NCBI GenBank assembly: GCA_002406015.1
Contig: DHMX01000017.1
Coordinates: forward strand, 60,867-124,866
Direction: 5' to 3'
Length of the DNA stretch: 64,000 bases
Source: Lachnospiraceae bacterium UBA4631
Lineage (GTDB): Bacteria; Bacillota; Clostridia; Lachnospirales; Lachnospiraceae
Shown: piece after piece, positions 44,067 to 53,111 of the stretch
Numbering within the stretch: position 1 is the stretch's first letter
Layout: every line of letters begins with the position of its first letter
The notes under the pieces: generated by a model
What the model was told of the DNA's origin: nothing
Database searches by the model: none
The model's input: only the letters and a program-made list of their open reading frames with translations
Translations under genes and position numbers: made by a program

Positions 44067-45008
44067 TTATCTATTATCCCAATTACTGACTTTCTCCTGC
44101 AAATAATCAGGAAGTTCTTTCACATCAATACCTGTATTAATGAGAAAAACTCTTTGAAGATTCGCGTGCCTGCTCAAATCAGGAAGGCAAGTGACGTGTT
44201 TAAGGTCTTGAAGCTTAATGATTTCAAGATTTGTCAATTCTTCGATAAATGAAATATCGCTGAGCTTGTTGATTCTCCAAAGTTCAATTTCCTTTAATTT
44301 TTTTAAATTTGCCAACTCATTTAAATTACTGTTTGAATTCCAAAGAAGTGCCAACTTTTCCAAGTTTATCTTCCATAAAAACGAAAAATCTGTAAGCTTG
44401 ATTCCTCTCAAGGATAATGATTTGAGTTTAGAAAGTTGATTAATCTTCTCAAGGTTTTTCTTGGCCTTTTTCCCAAGCCATAGTGTATGCAAGTTTTTGT
44501 ATTTCAAAAGCCAGGTGCAATCAAATCTAATTCCTGCTCCCATCGTATCTGCCATGATAGAAAGTTCCTCAAGTTCATCTGAAAGATTTTGAATAAATTC
44601 ATAATCTATTAAATCAAAGCACTCCATATGCAATGACTTTAGGCTTAACTCTGCCAAGACAGACAAATTGATTCTGTTGGGATTACTCTTGAAATCAATA
44701 CTATCAATTTGTAACCTCTTCATATGCGGCATATTCTTTAAAAAAGATATATCAATTTCTTGACAATTCAGGAAATGAAAAAGTCGAAACGTAATGTCCG
44801 GACGTACTAAAAGTATCTGGTCTATTTTTTGATAAGCTTCATTAGGCAGACACTCAGATGTCTGTATCCATTTTAACCTCTTATTATTACCTATTGCATT
44901 TAGCATTTGTTCATTGATATCTGCATAACCAAGCTGACTTAAAATACCATTTGTTCGGGTTTCGTTCCCTATATGAATATGTCTGTCAAAACATATATAC
45001 GCCCCCAT
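44067..45008 (-). CDS. Leucine-rich repeat protein, cytoplasmic
   Basis: 313 residues. From ~85 onward there are eight or more repeats of ~22 residues of the internalin-like LRR type (e.g. LSKLKSLSLRGIKLTDFSFL, LTNLEIIKLQDLKHVTCLPD). No signal peptide or membrane helix, so it is a cytoplasmic protein-binding scaffold. Start at 45008 behind AAGGAG. Its AT-rich sequence marks it as part of the island. Confidence 0.85.
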   Translation of the reverse strand: MGAYICFDRHIHIGNETRTNGILSQLGYADINEQMLNAIGNNKRLKWIQTSECLPNEAYQKIDQILLVRPDITFRLFHFLNCQEIDISFLKNMPHMKRLQIDSIDFKSNPNRINLSVLAELSLKSLHMECFDLIDYEFIQNLSDELEELSIMADTMGAGIRFDCTWLLKYKNLHTLWLGKKAKKNLEKINQLSKLKSLSLRGIKLTDFSFLWKINLEKLALLWNSNSNLNELANLKKLKEIELWRINKLSDISFIEELTNLEIIKLQDLKHVTCLPDLSRHANLQRVFLINTGIDVKELPDYLQEKVSNWDNR

Positions 45009-45330
45009 AGTCTTCTCCTTTTTCTAATAACCCTAATACAATAAATTCCTATTTGTATTTCCATCATTTTAGAAAGTGGGCAACTCCGATTGGAATTGCC
45101 CACTCATCGTACTAATTATGCGATTTTTCTTGCTTGCACTTAATTTTACATCAAATGATGTAAGTTTGATGTAAATCGCTGTTTTTTCAGTTTTTTATCA
45201 AATGAAGTATGTCCCGTTTATTTGGTAAAACGGTACATCTTTACATCACGTCGACTGTCGTCTCCGTGCGTTTTTCGCCTTATGTCGGTGTTCGCAAGCG
45301 AACACCGCCGCAAGGCTCAGTTTCTCCATC
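45009..45330. other. Intergenic region with two hairpins past lysS
   Basis: AGTGGGCAACTCC (45075-45087) pairs with GGAATTGCCCACT (45092-45104), loop GATT; on the minus strand TTTCTAAAA follows. A second perfect stem CGGTGTTCGC-AA-GCGAACACCG is at 45286-45307, with no U-run. One may end the lysS transcript, the other is an isolated dyad. The rest has no gene. Confidence 0.5.
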
Positions 45331-47397
45331 TTAATACAGCTTTGCACCAGCCGGAATATGGTCATCTACCATCAAAAGATGAAGCTTTTCTTCGCCTTCT
45401 TCTTCGTGGATAGCACTGAGAAGCATACCGCAAGACTCAATGCCCATCATAGCTCTCGGTGGAAGATTTGTGATAGCGATAAGCGTCTTTCCAACCAGTT
45501 CTTCAGGCGCATAATAAGCGTGAATACCGCTTAAAATGGTTCTGTCTGTGCCTGTTCCGTCATCAAGAGTGAACTGTAACAGTTTCTTTGACTTCGGTAC
45601 TGCAACACACTCTTTAACCTTTACTGCCCGGAAATCTGACTTGCTAAATGTATCAAAATCAACTGCTTCCTCAAACAAAGGCTCAATCTTTACCTTAGAA
45701 AAATCAATCTTCTCTGTCGTTTTTACATTTTCTGCTGATACAGCAGACGTTGCCTGTGCAGCATTGTTTGCTTCATTCTTAGCTGTACCCTGGGATTTCA
45801 TTGTCGGGAACAACAACACATCCCTTATCGCAGCACTATCCGTCAACAGCATAACCAGACGGTCGATTCCATATCCGATACCACCTGTTGGCGGCATACC
45901 AATCTCCAACGCATTCAGGAAATCTTCATCCGTATGCTCTGCCTCATCATCACCTGCGGCAGCATTTGCATCCTGTGCAGCGAACCGCTCTCTCTGGTCG
46001 ATTGGGTCATTTAACTCAGAGTACGCATTACACATCTCCCAAGTATTGATAAATAACTCAAACCGCTCTACCTTCGTCGGGTCAGAAGGCTTCTTCTTCG
46101 TCAACGGAGAAATTTCAATCGGATGGTCCATAATAAAGGTTGGCTGTATTAATTCCTTCTCGCAATATTCCTCGAAGAACAAATTAATTATATCTCCCTT
46201 CTTATGGCGTGCCTCATATTCAATGTGATGCTCGTCTGCCAGCTTCTTAGCGGCGGCATCATCCGGCACTGCATCAAAATCAATTCCGGTATACTTCTTA
46301 ATGGCATCATTCATCGTCATACGCTCAAACGGCTTGCCAAAATCAAGTTCAATGCCGTTATATGTGATTTTGGTGCTGCCGCATACCTTTTCTGCCAGAT
46401 AACGGAACATAGATTCCGTCAGCTCCATCATTCCCTCATAATCGGTGTATGCCTGATATAATTCCATCAATGTAAATTCAGGATTATGTCTTGTATCAAC
46501 ACCCTCGTTCCGGAATACACGTCCAATCTCAAATACACGCTCCAGACCGCCGACAATCAATCTCTTTAAATAAAGCTCCAAGGATATACGAAGCTTTACA
46601 TCCTCATCCAGTGCATTATAATGTGTCTCAAATGGTCTGGCAGCCGCTCCGCCGGCATTGGATACCAGCATCGGAGTCTCAACCTCCATGAAATCACGTC
46701 CGGCTAAGAAATTCCGAATCTCCTTCAAAATTAATGACCGCTTGATAAATACTTCCTTGCTCTCCTGATTCATAATCAAATCTACATATCGCTGACGATA
46801 CCGCATATCTGTATCCGTCAAGCCATGGAATTTTTCCGGAAGAATCTGTAATGATTTGGTTAACAAGGTTATTTCTTCTGCATGGATAGAAATTTCTCCG
46901 GTTTTTGTCCGAAATGCATAGCCCTTTACACCAAAAATATCACCAATATCTGATTTCTTAAAATCTGCATAAGATTCTTCACCTATCTGGTCTCTTGCCA
47001 CATATACCTGAATATTTCCCTTTAAATCCTGAATATTGCAGAAAGAAGCCTTTCCCATTACCCGCTTGAACATCATTCGACCTGCGATGCTGACAGAAAT
47101 AGGAGATGCATCCATAATGGCTCTTCTCTCATTATAATCCTGAGTCAGAACCTCTTTCTTCTGTTCTTCTTCAAGTCCCTCTACTACAGGTGCCTGTCTA
47201 CCTGCAAGAAGCTCTGCTTCATGTGCATTATATAATTCTTTGACCTCTGAACTGTGATGTGTAACATCATATTTTGTAATTACAAATGGGTCCTTTCCTG
47301 CGGTCTGTAAGTCCGCTAATTTTTCACGCCGAACCTTCAACAACTGATTAACATCCTGCTGCTTTGGCTGATTATTCTGTCCCTTCTGCTCTGCCAT
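45331..47397 (-). CDS. lysS: Lysyl-tRNA synthetase, class II, with C-terminal tRNA-binding domain
   Basis: 688 residues, longer than the usual ~500. Residues ~1-180 anticodon-binding OB fold (VSIAGRMMFKRVMGKASF); class II motif 2 FRNEGVDTRHNPEFTLMELY and motif 3 GIGYGIDRLVMLL are intact, so it charges tRNA-Lys. After ~550 a linker (Ala/Asn-rich) leads to a ~110-residue EMAP-II/MetG-C-type tRNA-binding OB domain (ending KKLLQFTLDDGTGTDRTILSG... LPPRAMMGIESCGMLLSA). This fusion is normally on MetRS. Start at 47397 behind AAGGAAAG. It follows greA by 71 bp and shares its promoter. Confidence 0.95.
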   Translation of the reverse strand: MAEQKGQNNQPKQQDVNQLLKVRREKLADLQTAGKDPFVITKYDVTHHSSEVKELYNAHEAELLAGRQAPVVEGLEEEQKKEVLTQDYNERRAIMDASPISVSIAGRMMFKRVMGKASFCNIQDLKGNIQVYVARDQIGEESYADFKKSDIGDIFGVKGYAFRTKTGEISIHAEEITLLTKSLQILPEKFHGLTDTDMRYRQRYVDLIMNQESKEVFIKRSLILKEIRNFLAGRDFMEVETPMLVSNAGGAAARPFETHYNALDEDVKLRISLELYLKRLIVGGLERVFEIGRVFRNEGVDTRHNPEFTLMELYQAYTDYEGMMELTESMFRYLAEKVCGSTKITYNGIELDFGKPFERMTMNDAIKKYTGIDFDAVPDDAAAKKLADEHHIEYEARHKKGDIINLFFEEYCEKELIQPTFIMDHPIEISPLTKKKPSDPTKVERFELFINTWEMCNAYSELNDPIDQRERFAAQDANAAAGDDEAEHTDEDFLNALEIGMPPTGGIGYGIDRLVMLLTDSAAIRDVLLFPTMKSQGTAKNEANNAAQATSAVSAENVKTTEKIDFSKVKIEPLFEEAVDFDTFSKSDFRAVKVKECVAVPKSKKLLQFTLDDGTGTDRTILSGIHAYYAPEELVGKTLIAITNLPPRAMMGIESCGMLLSAIHEEEGEEKLHLLMVDDHIPAGAKLY

Positions 47398-47468
47398 GTC
47401 TTTCTTCCTTTCCTTATCGATAGAAAAGGGATTGGCAACTCCTGTACCAGTCCCTCTGCTTCATCCTA

Positions 47469-47948
47469 TTAGCTTAATCTCTGAATATCCAGAACCTTGT
47501 ATTGATAATTGCCATCCGGTGCTTCCACTTCCACAACATCCCCAACCTTTGCTCCAATCAATGCCTTACCGATTGGTGCTTCATTGGAAATCTTATTCTT
47601 CAAAATATCTGCTTCCTTAGAACCCACCAGCTTATATTCTACTTCTTCATCAAATTCCATATCTAATACTTTAACGGTACATCCTACATTTACCGTCTGT
47701 AAGTCAATTTCATCTTCATCTACAACATCGACATTTTTCAGCATCTTTTCCAGTTCTTTAATTCTTGCCTCAATGTCCCGCTGTTCATCCATCGCTGCAT
47801 CATACTCTGCATTCTCGGATAAGTCCCCCTGCTCTCTTGCTTCCTTAATCTTCTGAGCAATTTCCTTTCTGGTAACAACCTTCAAATGATGAAGCTCATC
47901 CTCCATCTCCTTCAGACCTGCATATGTGATAATCATTCTCTCAGCCAT
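47469..47948 (-). CDS. greA: Transcription elongation factor GreA
   Basis: 159 residues. N-terminal coiled coil ITYAGLKEMEDELHHLKVV with the EAREQGDLSENAEYDAA tip carrying the acidic residues that rescue backtracked RNA polymerase; C-terminal FKBP-like domain with SNEAPIGKALIGAKVGDVV. ATG at 47948 is used; a GTG at 47954, 5 bases after AAGG, is an alternative start. Confidence 0.95.
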   Translation of the reverse strand: MAERMIITYAGLKEMEDELHHLKVVTRKEIAQKIKEAREQGDLSENAEYDAAMDEQRDIEARIKELEKMLKNVDVVDEDEIDLQTVNVGCTVKVLDMEFDEEVEYKLVGSKEADILKNKISNEAPIGKALIGAKVGDVVEVEAPDGNYQYKVLDIQRLS

Positions 47949-48029
47949 TTGCACTTAATCCTTTCTACCATTTCGCACATTTTCGCCGTTTCATGCCTGA
48001 TAGGCACAAACACCCAATCGTATTCATGT

Positions 48030-48058
48030 ATTATATCTCACTCATTCTACCCTGTCAA
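48030..48058 (-). promoter_or_regulatory. Consensus sigma-A promoter of greA-lysS
   Basis: Perfect TTGACA (48053-48058) and TATAAT (48030-48035) with a 17-bp spacer on the minus strand. It transcribes ~80 bases before the greA start. Confidence 0.85.
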
Positions 48059-48068
48059 CCATCAGAAC

Positions 48069-48242
48069 CTATGTCCATACCCACCTTCCGGGAAGTTCCG
48101 TTTCCGTTCTATCCCTCATCTGGTCATCAAAAAATATCTGCATATGATAGACATACCAATCAAACAAGGTAATGTCTATCGACTGCTCTCCTCTGCTTAA
48201 AGTGAAAGCAGTTGTAGACCCGGACCCACCCGCATAGTTGAC
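48069..48242 (-). pseudogene. C-terminal remnant of an unidentified gene
   Basis: An open frame of 57 codons, SGSTTAFTLSRGEQSIDITL followed by FDWYVYHMQIFF and a basic-acidic end DRTETELPGRWVWT before TAG at 48069. It has no start: a TAA lies just upstream. The clear coding character without a start suggests a remnant of a gene whose N-terminus was lost. I cannot name it. Confidence 0.4.
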
Positions 48243-48564
48243 GGTTTATTAACAAATATTTTATTTAGAAAATGGGTTATTTAGATAATAATTTATTAGA
48301 AAGCTGCTACACAATTACATAATGAAAGCGGCAAAATTTTTATAGCCTATCCCCTTTTCAGTCCTTTGTTTACAAGGTTTGAATATGTTCTTATCAATAG
48401 GTTTTGCCAGCCCTCAAAGTTCTTTAAAAAAGATAAAACCATCTTCAACCCTGATAAATAAATGGGTGGAGGCGGTTTTTATCAACACATTTTGTCCTAT
48501 ATGCCTAAATTGAAGAACTTTCTGTAGTCTGCTACTTTTTTGCTACCTTTTCAATTTTTAGCAA
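48243..48564. other. Intergenic, with a strong hairpin at 48435-48480
   Basis: AT-rich. AAAACC...CTTCAACCC (48435-48451) pairs with GGGTGGAGG..GGTTTT (48464-48478), followed by TTTTT on plus and TTTTTT on minus, so a two-way terminator. I see no gene; its partner transcripts are unclear. Confidence 0.45.
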
Positions 48565-48612
48565 AGAAAAAAGAACCAAGAACGTTGATTTCTCAACATT
48601 CCCGGCTCTTTC
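48565..48612 (-). terminator. Terminator after tRNA-Leu
   Basis: Imperfect long stem GAACCAAGAACGTTGA (48573-48588) with TCAACATTCCCGGCTC (48593-48608), TTTTTT on the minus strand after it. Confidence 0.7.
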
Positions 48613-48618
48613 GTTCAG

Positions 48619-48702
48619 TGCAGTTGACGGGACTTGAACCCGAACCCACTTGCGTGGACATGAACCTGAATCATGCGCGTATGCCAATTCCGCCACAACT
48701 GC
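48619..48702 (-). tRNA. tRNA-Leu (CAG)
   Basis: 84 bases. Acceptor GCAGTTG/CAACTGC with discriminator A. Anticodon stem CATGA/TCATG, loop TTCAGGT, giving anticodon CAG. Long variable arm typical of Leu. T-arm GGGTTCAAGTCCC. The CCA end is not encoded. Confidence 0.93.
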
Positions 48703-48770
48703 ATATATCCGTTGATGCCTGACGCATCACCGATTCGCCACCAGCACCAACAGACGCTATTATACATCAT

Positions 48771-49874
48771 TTATTCGCCAATTGCAATAGAATTTTCAAT
48801 TAAAATTTCCATTACTTTATCATAAAGCACCGCATATGCCAAATCCTGCATTGAATAATTTTCATATATGGTGTCTGCATCCAGACTGGTATTGGCTGCA
48901 CACTCCGCATTCACGTAGGCTTCTACCTCTGCTTCGGTCACTGTAAGCTTCTCTGCCTTTGCTATCTCACAAACTACCATTTTCTCTTCCATTAATTCCT
49001 TCATATAATCTTTAACGGCATCTGCGTAAGTCAGCTCTGTATATGCATTTCCGTCCTCATCCTTCAGATAAGATAAATATGTTGTATAATCAATTCCGTA
49101 GGAAGTTGCGGTATCCTTTGCTCCCTGAATTGTCTGCTCTGCCAAGGTTTCAATTTCATCCTCCGGGTAGCTGTTAAAGGTTGCATTCTCAATTGCCTTT
49201 GTAATCAGGTCTGCTTTCATCTGGCTCTCTGCTTGTGTCTTCTTATAATTTTCATAATCCATCTTCAGGGCATCCATAAATGAATTTACGGTGTCATACT
49301 CTGTATTTTCTGCCACCAGTTCATTCGTCAGTTCCTCCGGATATGTGGTCTTTAAAATGCTGTTAATGGTGCAGACAAAGGTTGCATCCTTTCCTGCCAA
49401 CTCAGAGATTGTATTATCCTGATTTTTGTAGTCATCCGGGAATGTTACGTTGACCTCTATTCCTTCTTCCCCAACCTCATGCCCGATTAACTGGTCTTCA
49501 AAATCATCAATATATGAATGGGAGCCAATTAATAACGTTGTACCTGCCCCATCGGTGCTGCCGCCCTCAAAGGCTTCTCCGTCTGCATATCCGATATAGT
49601 CCAGATTAATGGTATCTCCTTCCGCAACCGTTCCTTCTTTTACTTCCTCAGTTGTTCCCAACTGCTGCAGGAAGTTATCTACCTGCTCCTGTAATTCTGC
49701 ATCCGTAACCTCTGTCGATAACGGTGTATACTCTATCTGCTTGTATTCGCCCAATGTAACATACTGACTATAATCCGGCATCTTCGTGCTGTCTGTACTC
49801 TTTCCGCAGCCTGCCAGCATACCCATACACAGACCAAGTCCCATTACCATGCTCCATATTTTTAATTTCTTCAT
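48771..49874 (-). CDS. Trigger-factor-like FKBP-type peptidyl-prolyl isomerase lipoprotein
   Basis: 367 residues. Signal and lipobox: MKKLKIWSMVMGLGLCMGML, then AGCG. A FKBP-like domain follows (GDTINLDYIGYADGEAFEGG, GSHSYIDDFEDQLIGH, VNVTFPDDY) and a trigger-factor-like C-terminal helical arm (ELTNELVAENTEYDTVNSFM onwards). It would help proteins fold or mature outside the membrane. No coupling to neighbours is seen; 68 bp separates it from the tRNA-Leu. Confidence 0.87.
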   Translation of the reverse strand: MKKLKIWSMVMGLGLCMGMLAGCGKSTDSTKMPDYSQYVTLGEYKQIEYTPLSTEVTDAELQEQVDNFLQQLGTTEEVKEGTVAEGDTINLDYIGYADGEAFEGGSTDGAGTTLLIGSHSYIDDFEDQLIGHEVGEEGIEVNVTFPDDYKNQDNTISELAGKDATFVCTINSILKTTYPEELTNELVAENTEYDTVNSFMDALKMDYENYKKTQAESQMKADLITKAIENATFNSYPEDEIETLAEQTIQGAKDTATSYGIDYTTYLSYLKDEDGNAYTELTYADAVKDYMKELMEEKMVVCEIAKAEKLTVTEAEVEAYVNAECAANTSLDADTIYENYSMQDLAYAVLYDKVMEILIENSIAIGE

Positions 49875-50132
49875 ATTCCAATTCCTTCCATTATATATAC
49901 ATTTTTAAAAGCTAATACTAACCATACCACAATCCATTGAAAAATAAAAGATGTTCATAAAATTATCACATTTTCCTTTTTGACTACTACTAGATATAGA
50001 TGGTATATTTTCAAAATCACAAAATATTGTATCTTTTGGAATAAATTGTAACCATTTGTCATAAATTGTCTGCCATTTTACAAGAACTTCTCCTTGTTTT
50101 CTCACCTTTTTACATTTCTCTTTACATATCAA

Positions 50133-50206
50133 CCACTATATCTTGTGGTTTTCTTTAAAAATAAATCCCATATATGGTAGACAAACCATTTTCGTGGTGC
50201 TATAAT
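50133..50206 (+). promoter_or_regulatory. nrdDG promoter with tandem NrdR-like boxes
   Basis: CCACTATATCTTGTGG (50133-50148) and AATCCCATATATGGTA (50164-50179) resemble the NrdR box; their centres are 31 bp apart, i.e. three helical turns, the spacing known for NrdR. The second overlaps a -35 TAGACA (50178-50183) that is 17 bp from TATAAT (50201-50206), so binding would block polymerase. The second box is weaker. Confidence 0.65.
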
Positions 50207-50267
50207 GTTTTCTCGAAGGGTTTTGAAACGATACCAAATATAATGAAACAAGGTGGGGAAACAAATT

Positions 50268-52394
50268 ATGCAAGTTATTAAGCGTGATGGTCGTGCGGTT
50301 ACTTATGACCGCAGCAAAATTGTGACCGCAATTCAAAAAGCAAATGCCGAGGTTCCGGCTCCGGAAAAGGTATCCGACGAGACGATTGACAGTATTATCG
50401 AATACATTGAAAGCAAAAATCGTACCCGTATGCTGGTGGAAGACATTCAGGACATTATCGAACAGAAGTTAATGGCTGACGGCAAATTCGTATTGGCAAA
50501 GACTTATATTATCTATCGCTATTCGAGAGAATTAGTTCGTAAGGCAAATACCACCGATGAATCCATCCTTAGTCTGATTAAGAACAGCAATAAGGATGTT
50601 ATGGAGGAAAATTCAAATAAGAATGCAACGGTTGCTTCTACACAGCGGGATTTGATTGCCGGCGAAGTATCGAAGGATTTGACAAAGCGAATCTTACTTC
50701 CGGAAAAAATTTCCAAGGCACATGAAGAAGGTGTCCTTCATTTTCACGATTCCGATTATTTCTTACAGCCGATTTTCAACTGCTGCCTGATTAACATCGG
50801 AGATATGCTTGATAACGGTACGGTTATGAACGGAAAATTGATTGAGAGTCCTAAGAGCTTTCAGGTCGCATGTACGGTTATGACCCAGATTATTTCTTCG
50901 GTTGCCAGCAGCCAGTACGGCGGTCAATCCGTAGATGTCCGTCATTTAGGAAAATATTTGAGAAAAAGCTACAATAAATATAAGAATCGTTTTGAAGAAC
51001 AATTCGGAGACCGTTTATCTGCCGACATTATTGAGGACATGGTAAAGGAACGGGTTAACGATGAATTACGCTCCGGTGTCCAGACGATTCAGTACCAGAT
51101 TAATACTTTGATGACTACAAACGGTCAGTCACCGTTTGTAACCTTATTCCTGTATCTGGATGAAAAGGATGAATATATTCAGGAGAATGCCCAGATTATT
51201 GAGGAAATTCTTCGTCAGAGAATGGAAGGCATTAAGAATGAAAAGGGCATTTATGTAACCCCTGCGTTCCCGAAGCTGATTTATGTGCTGGATGAATGTA
51301 ACTGCTTAAAGGGCGGTAAATACGATTATATTACAGAGATGGCGGTTCGTTGCTCTGCAAAGCGTATGTATCCGGACTACATCAGTGCTAAAATGATGCG
51401 TCAGAATTACGAGGGAAATGTCTTTAGTCCTATGGGCTGCCGCAGCTTCTTATCTCCTTGGCAGGATGAAAACGGCAACTATAAGTTTGAAGGTCGTTTT
51501 AATCAGGGTGTTGTATCCATTAATCTGCCGCAGATTGGTATTCTCGCTAAGAAGAACGAGGAAACCTTCTGGAAGCTGTTGGATGAGCGTTTGGAATTAT
51601 GCTATGAGGCTTTGATGTGCCGCCATAATGCATTGGTTGGTGTCACCTCTGATGTCAGCCCGATTCACTGGCAGTACGGTGCCATTGCCCGCTTGAAGAA
51701 GGGCGAAAAGATTGACCGGTTATTATATAACGGCTATTCTACCATTTCACTCGGCTATATCGGTTTGTATGAAGTAACCAAGCTGATGAAGGGTGTCAGT
51801 CATACAGACCCGGAGGGCTTAGATTTTGCACTTCGTGTTATGAATCATTTACGGGAGGCTACAGACCGTTGGAAGGAGCAGACCGGTATCGGCTTTGGTC
51901 TGTACGGTACACCTGCGGAATCTCTGTGCTATCGTTTTGCACGAATTGATAAGGAGCGTTTCGGAACCATTGAAGATGTTACCGACAAGGGCTACTACAC
52001 CAATTCTTATCATGTAGATGTGCGTGAAAAGATAGATGCTTTCAGTAAGTTCCAGTTTGAAAGTCAATTTCAGGAGATTTCTTCCGGTGGTGCTATCTCT
52101 TATGTTGAGATTCCGAATATGCGAAACAACTTAGAGGCATTGTCAGAGGTTGTTCGGTATATTTACGATAATATTCAATATGCGGAATTTAACACCAAAT
52201 CCGATTATTGCCACGTATGCGGCTGGGACGGTGAAATCACAATTAATGATGATAACGAATGGGAATGTCCGCAATGTCACAACAAGGACCACTCCAAGAT
52301 GAATGTTACCAGAAGAACCTGCGGTTATCTGGGTGAGAACTTCTGGAATGTAGGCAAGACCAAGGAAATCAAAGCCCGCGTGCTTCATCTGTAA
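50268..52394 (+). CDS. nrdD: Anaerobic ribonucleoside-triphosphate reductase
   Basis: 708 residues. ATP cone ~1-90 (MQVIKRDGRAVTYDRSKIVT) for allosteric control; NrdD core with FHDSDYFLQPIFNCCLIN and CRSFLSPW; zinc site CHVCGWDG with CPQCH near the C-terminus; glycyl radical motif RRTCGYLGENFW with Gly686. It makes deoxynucleotides without oxygen. Start at 50268 (GGTGGGG 9-11 bases upstream); a GTG at 50253 is inside the RBS. Confidence 0.96.
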   Translation: MQVIKRDGRAVTYDRSKIVTAIQKANAEVPAPEKVSDETIDSIIEYIESKNRTRMLVEDIQDIIEQKLMADGKFVLAKTYIIYRYSRELVRKANTTDESILSLIKNSNKDVMEENSNKNATVASTQRDLIAGEVSKDLTKRILLPEKISKAHEEGVLHFHDSDYFLQPIFNCCLINIGDMLDNGTVMNGKLIESPKSFQVACTVMTQIISSVASSQYGGQSVDVRHLGKYLRKSYNKYKNRFEEQFGDRLSADIIEDMVKERVNDELRSGVQTIQYQINTLMTTNGQSPFVTLFLYLDEKDEYIQENAQIIEEILRQRMEGIKNEKGIYVTPAFPKLIYVLDECNCLKGGKYDYITEMAVRCSAKRMYPDYISAKMMRQNYEGNVFSPMGCRSFLSPWQDENGNYKFEGRFNQGVVSINLPQIGILAKKNEETFWKLLDERLELCYEALMCRHNALVGVTSDVSPIHWQYGAIARLKKGEKIDRLLYNGYSTISLGYIGLYEVTKLMKGVSHTDPEGLDFALRVMNHLREATDRWKEQTGIGFGLYGTPAESLCYRFARIDKERFGTIEDVTDKGYYTNSYHVDVREKIDAFSKFQFESQFQEISSGGAISYVEIPNMRNNLEALSEVVRYIYDNIQYAEFNTKSDYCHVCGWDGEITINDDNEWECPQCHNKDHSKMNVTRRTCGYLGENFWNVGKTKEIKARVLHL

Positions 52395-52420
52395 TATTTA
52401 AGGGTGGGAGAGATTAAATT

Positions 52421-52981
52421 ATGAATTATGCAGATATAAAACAGTATGATATAGCGAATGGACCCGGTGTGCGTATTTCCCTTTTTGTCAGCGGATGTAC
52501 ACATCACTGTAAGGGATGTTTTAATCAGGAGGCATGGGATTTTAATTACGGAACCTTATTTTCCTCCGGTACCATTAAGACCATTTTAGAATATATGAAG
52601 CCGGATTATATTCGGGGTCTTACGCTTCTGGGTGGTGAACCCTTTGAACATACGAACCAGTTCGGACTGCTTCCTCTGGTTCGTGCGGTAAAGGAGCGGT
52701 ATCCGAATAAGAGCATCTGGTGCTATACCGGTTATCTTTTTGATGAAGCCATATTAAAGAATATGGTTCCTATCTGGCCTGAAACTACAGAGCTGTTGTC
52801 TTATATAGATGTTTTAGTTGATGGACCGTTTATCGAGGAGCAGCATGAGGTCGGCTTACGGTTTCGTGGCTCCGCTAATCAAAGAATTATTCGTGTAAAG
52901 GATTCTCTGAAGTCCGGTAAGATTGTATTGTGGGATGAAACACAGGATTTCTTTCCAAAGAATCAGCCGGCAGAAGCCTAA
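52421..52981 (+). CDS. nrdG: Anaerobic ribonucleotide reductase activating protein
   Basis: 186 residues. Radical SAM CTHHCKGC (CxxxCxxC) at ~26-33 with GPGVRISLFVSG before and TLLGGEPFEH after; it generates the glycyl radical of NrdD. Same operon, 26 bp after nrdD, with a terminator following. Confidence 0.96.
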   Translation: MNYADIKQYDIANGPGVRISLFVSGCTHHCKGCFNQEAWDFNYGTLFSSGTIKTILEYMKPDYIRGLTLLGGEPFEHTNQFGLLPLVRAVKERYPNKSIWCYTGYLFDEAILKNMVPIWPETTELLSYIDVLVDGPFIEEQHEVGLRFRGSANQRIIRVKDSLKSGKIVLWDETQDFFPKNQPAEA

Positions 52982-53040
52982 ACTCGGTGAACCGACATAA
53001 CACTCTTTACACAGGAATATAACAATCCCAAAGAATATGA

Positions 53041-53094
53041 CAATCCCGGACAAATGATAAACGCTGAATAGCCATTTGTCCGGGATTGTTTTTT
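53041..53094 (+). terminator. Terminator of nrdDG
   Basis: Perfect 16-bp stem (53041-53056 with 53073-53088, CAATCCCGGACAAATG), loop 16 bases, then TTTTTT on plus. The same dyad could serve the permease gene from the other side only weakly. Confidence 0.92.
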
Positions 53095-53111
53095 CTCTTT
53101 ATCTATTTTCT

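Noticed and set aside
45286..45307. Strong dyad as lysS terminator
   Set aside because: Perfect stem but only a 2-base loop and no U-run on either strand.
49905..50132. Open frame of ~75 codons upstream of nrdD on the minus strand
   Set aside because: No RBS, poor codon character, and it runs into the NrdR-box region upstream of nrdDG.
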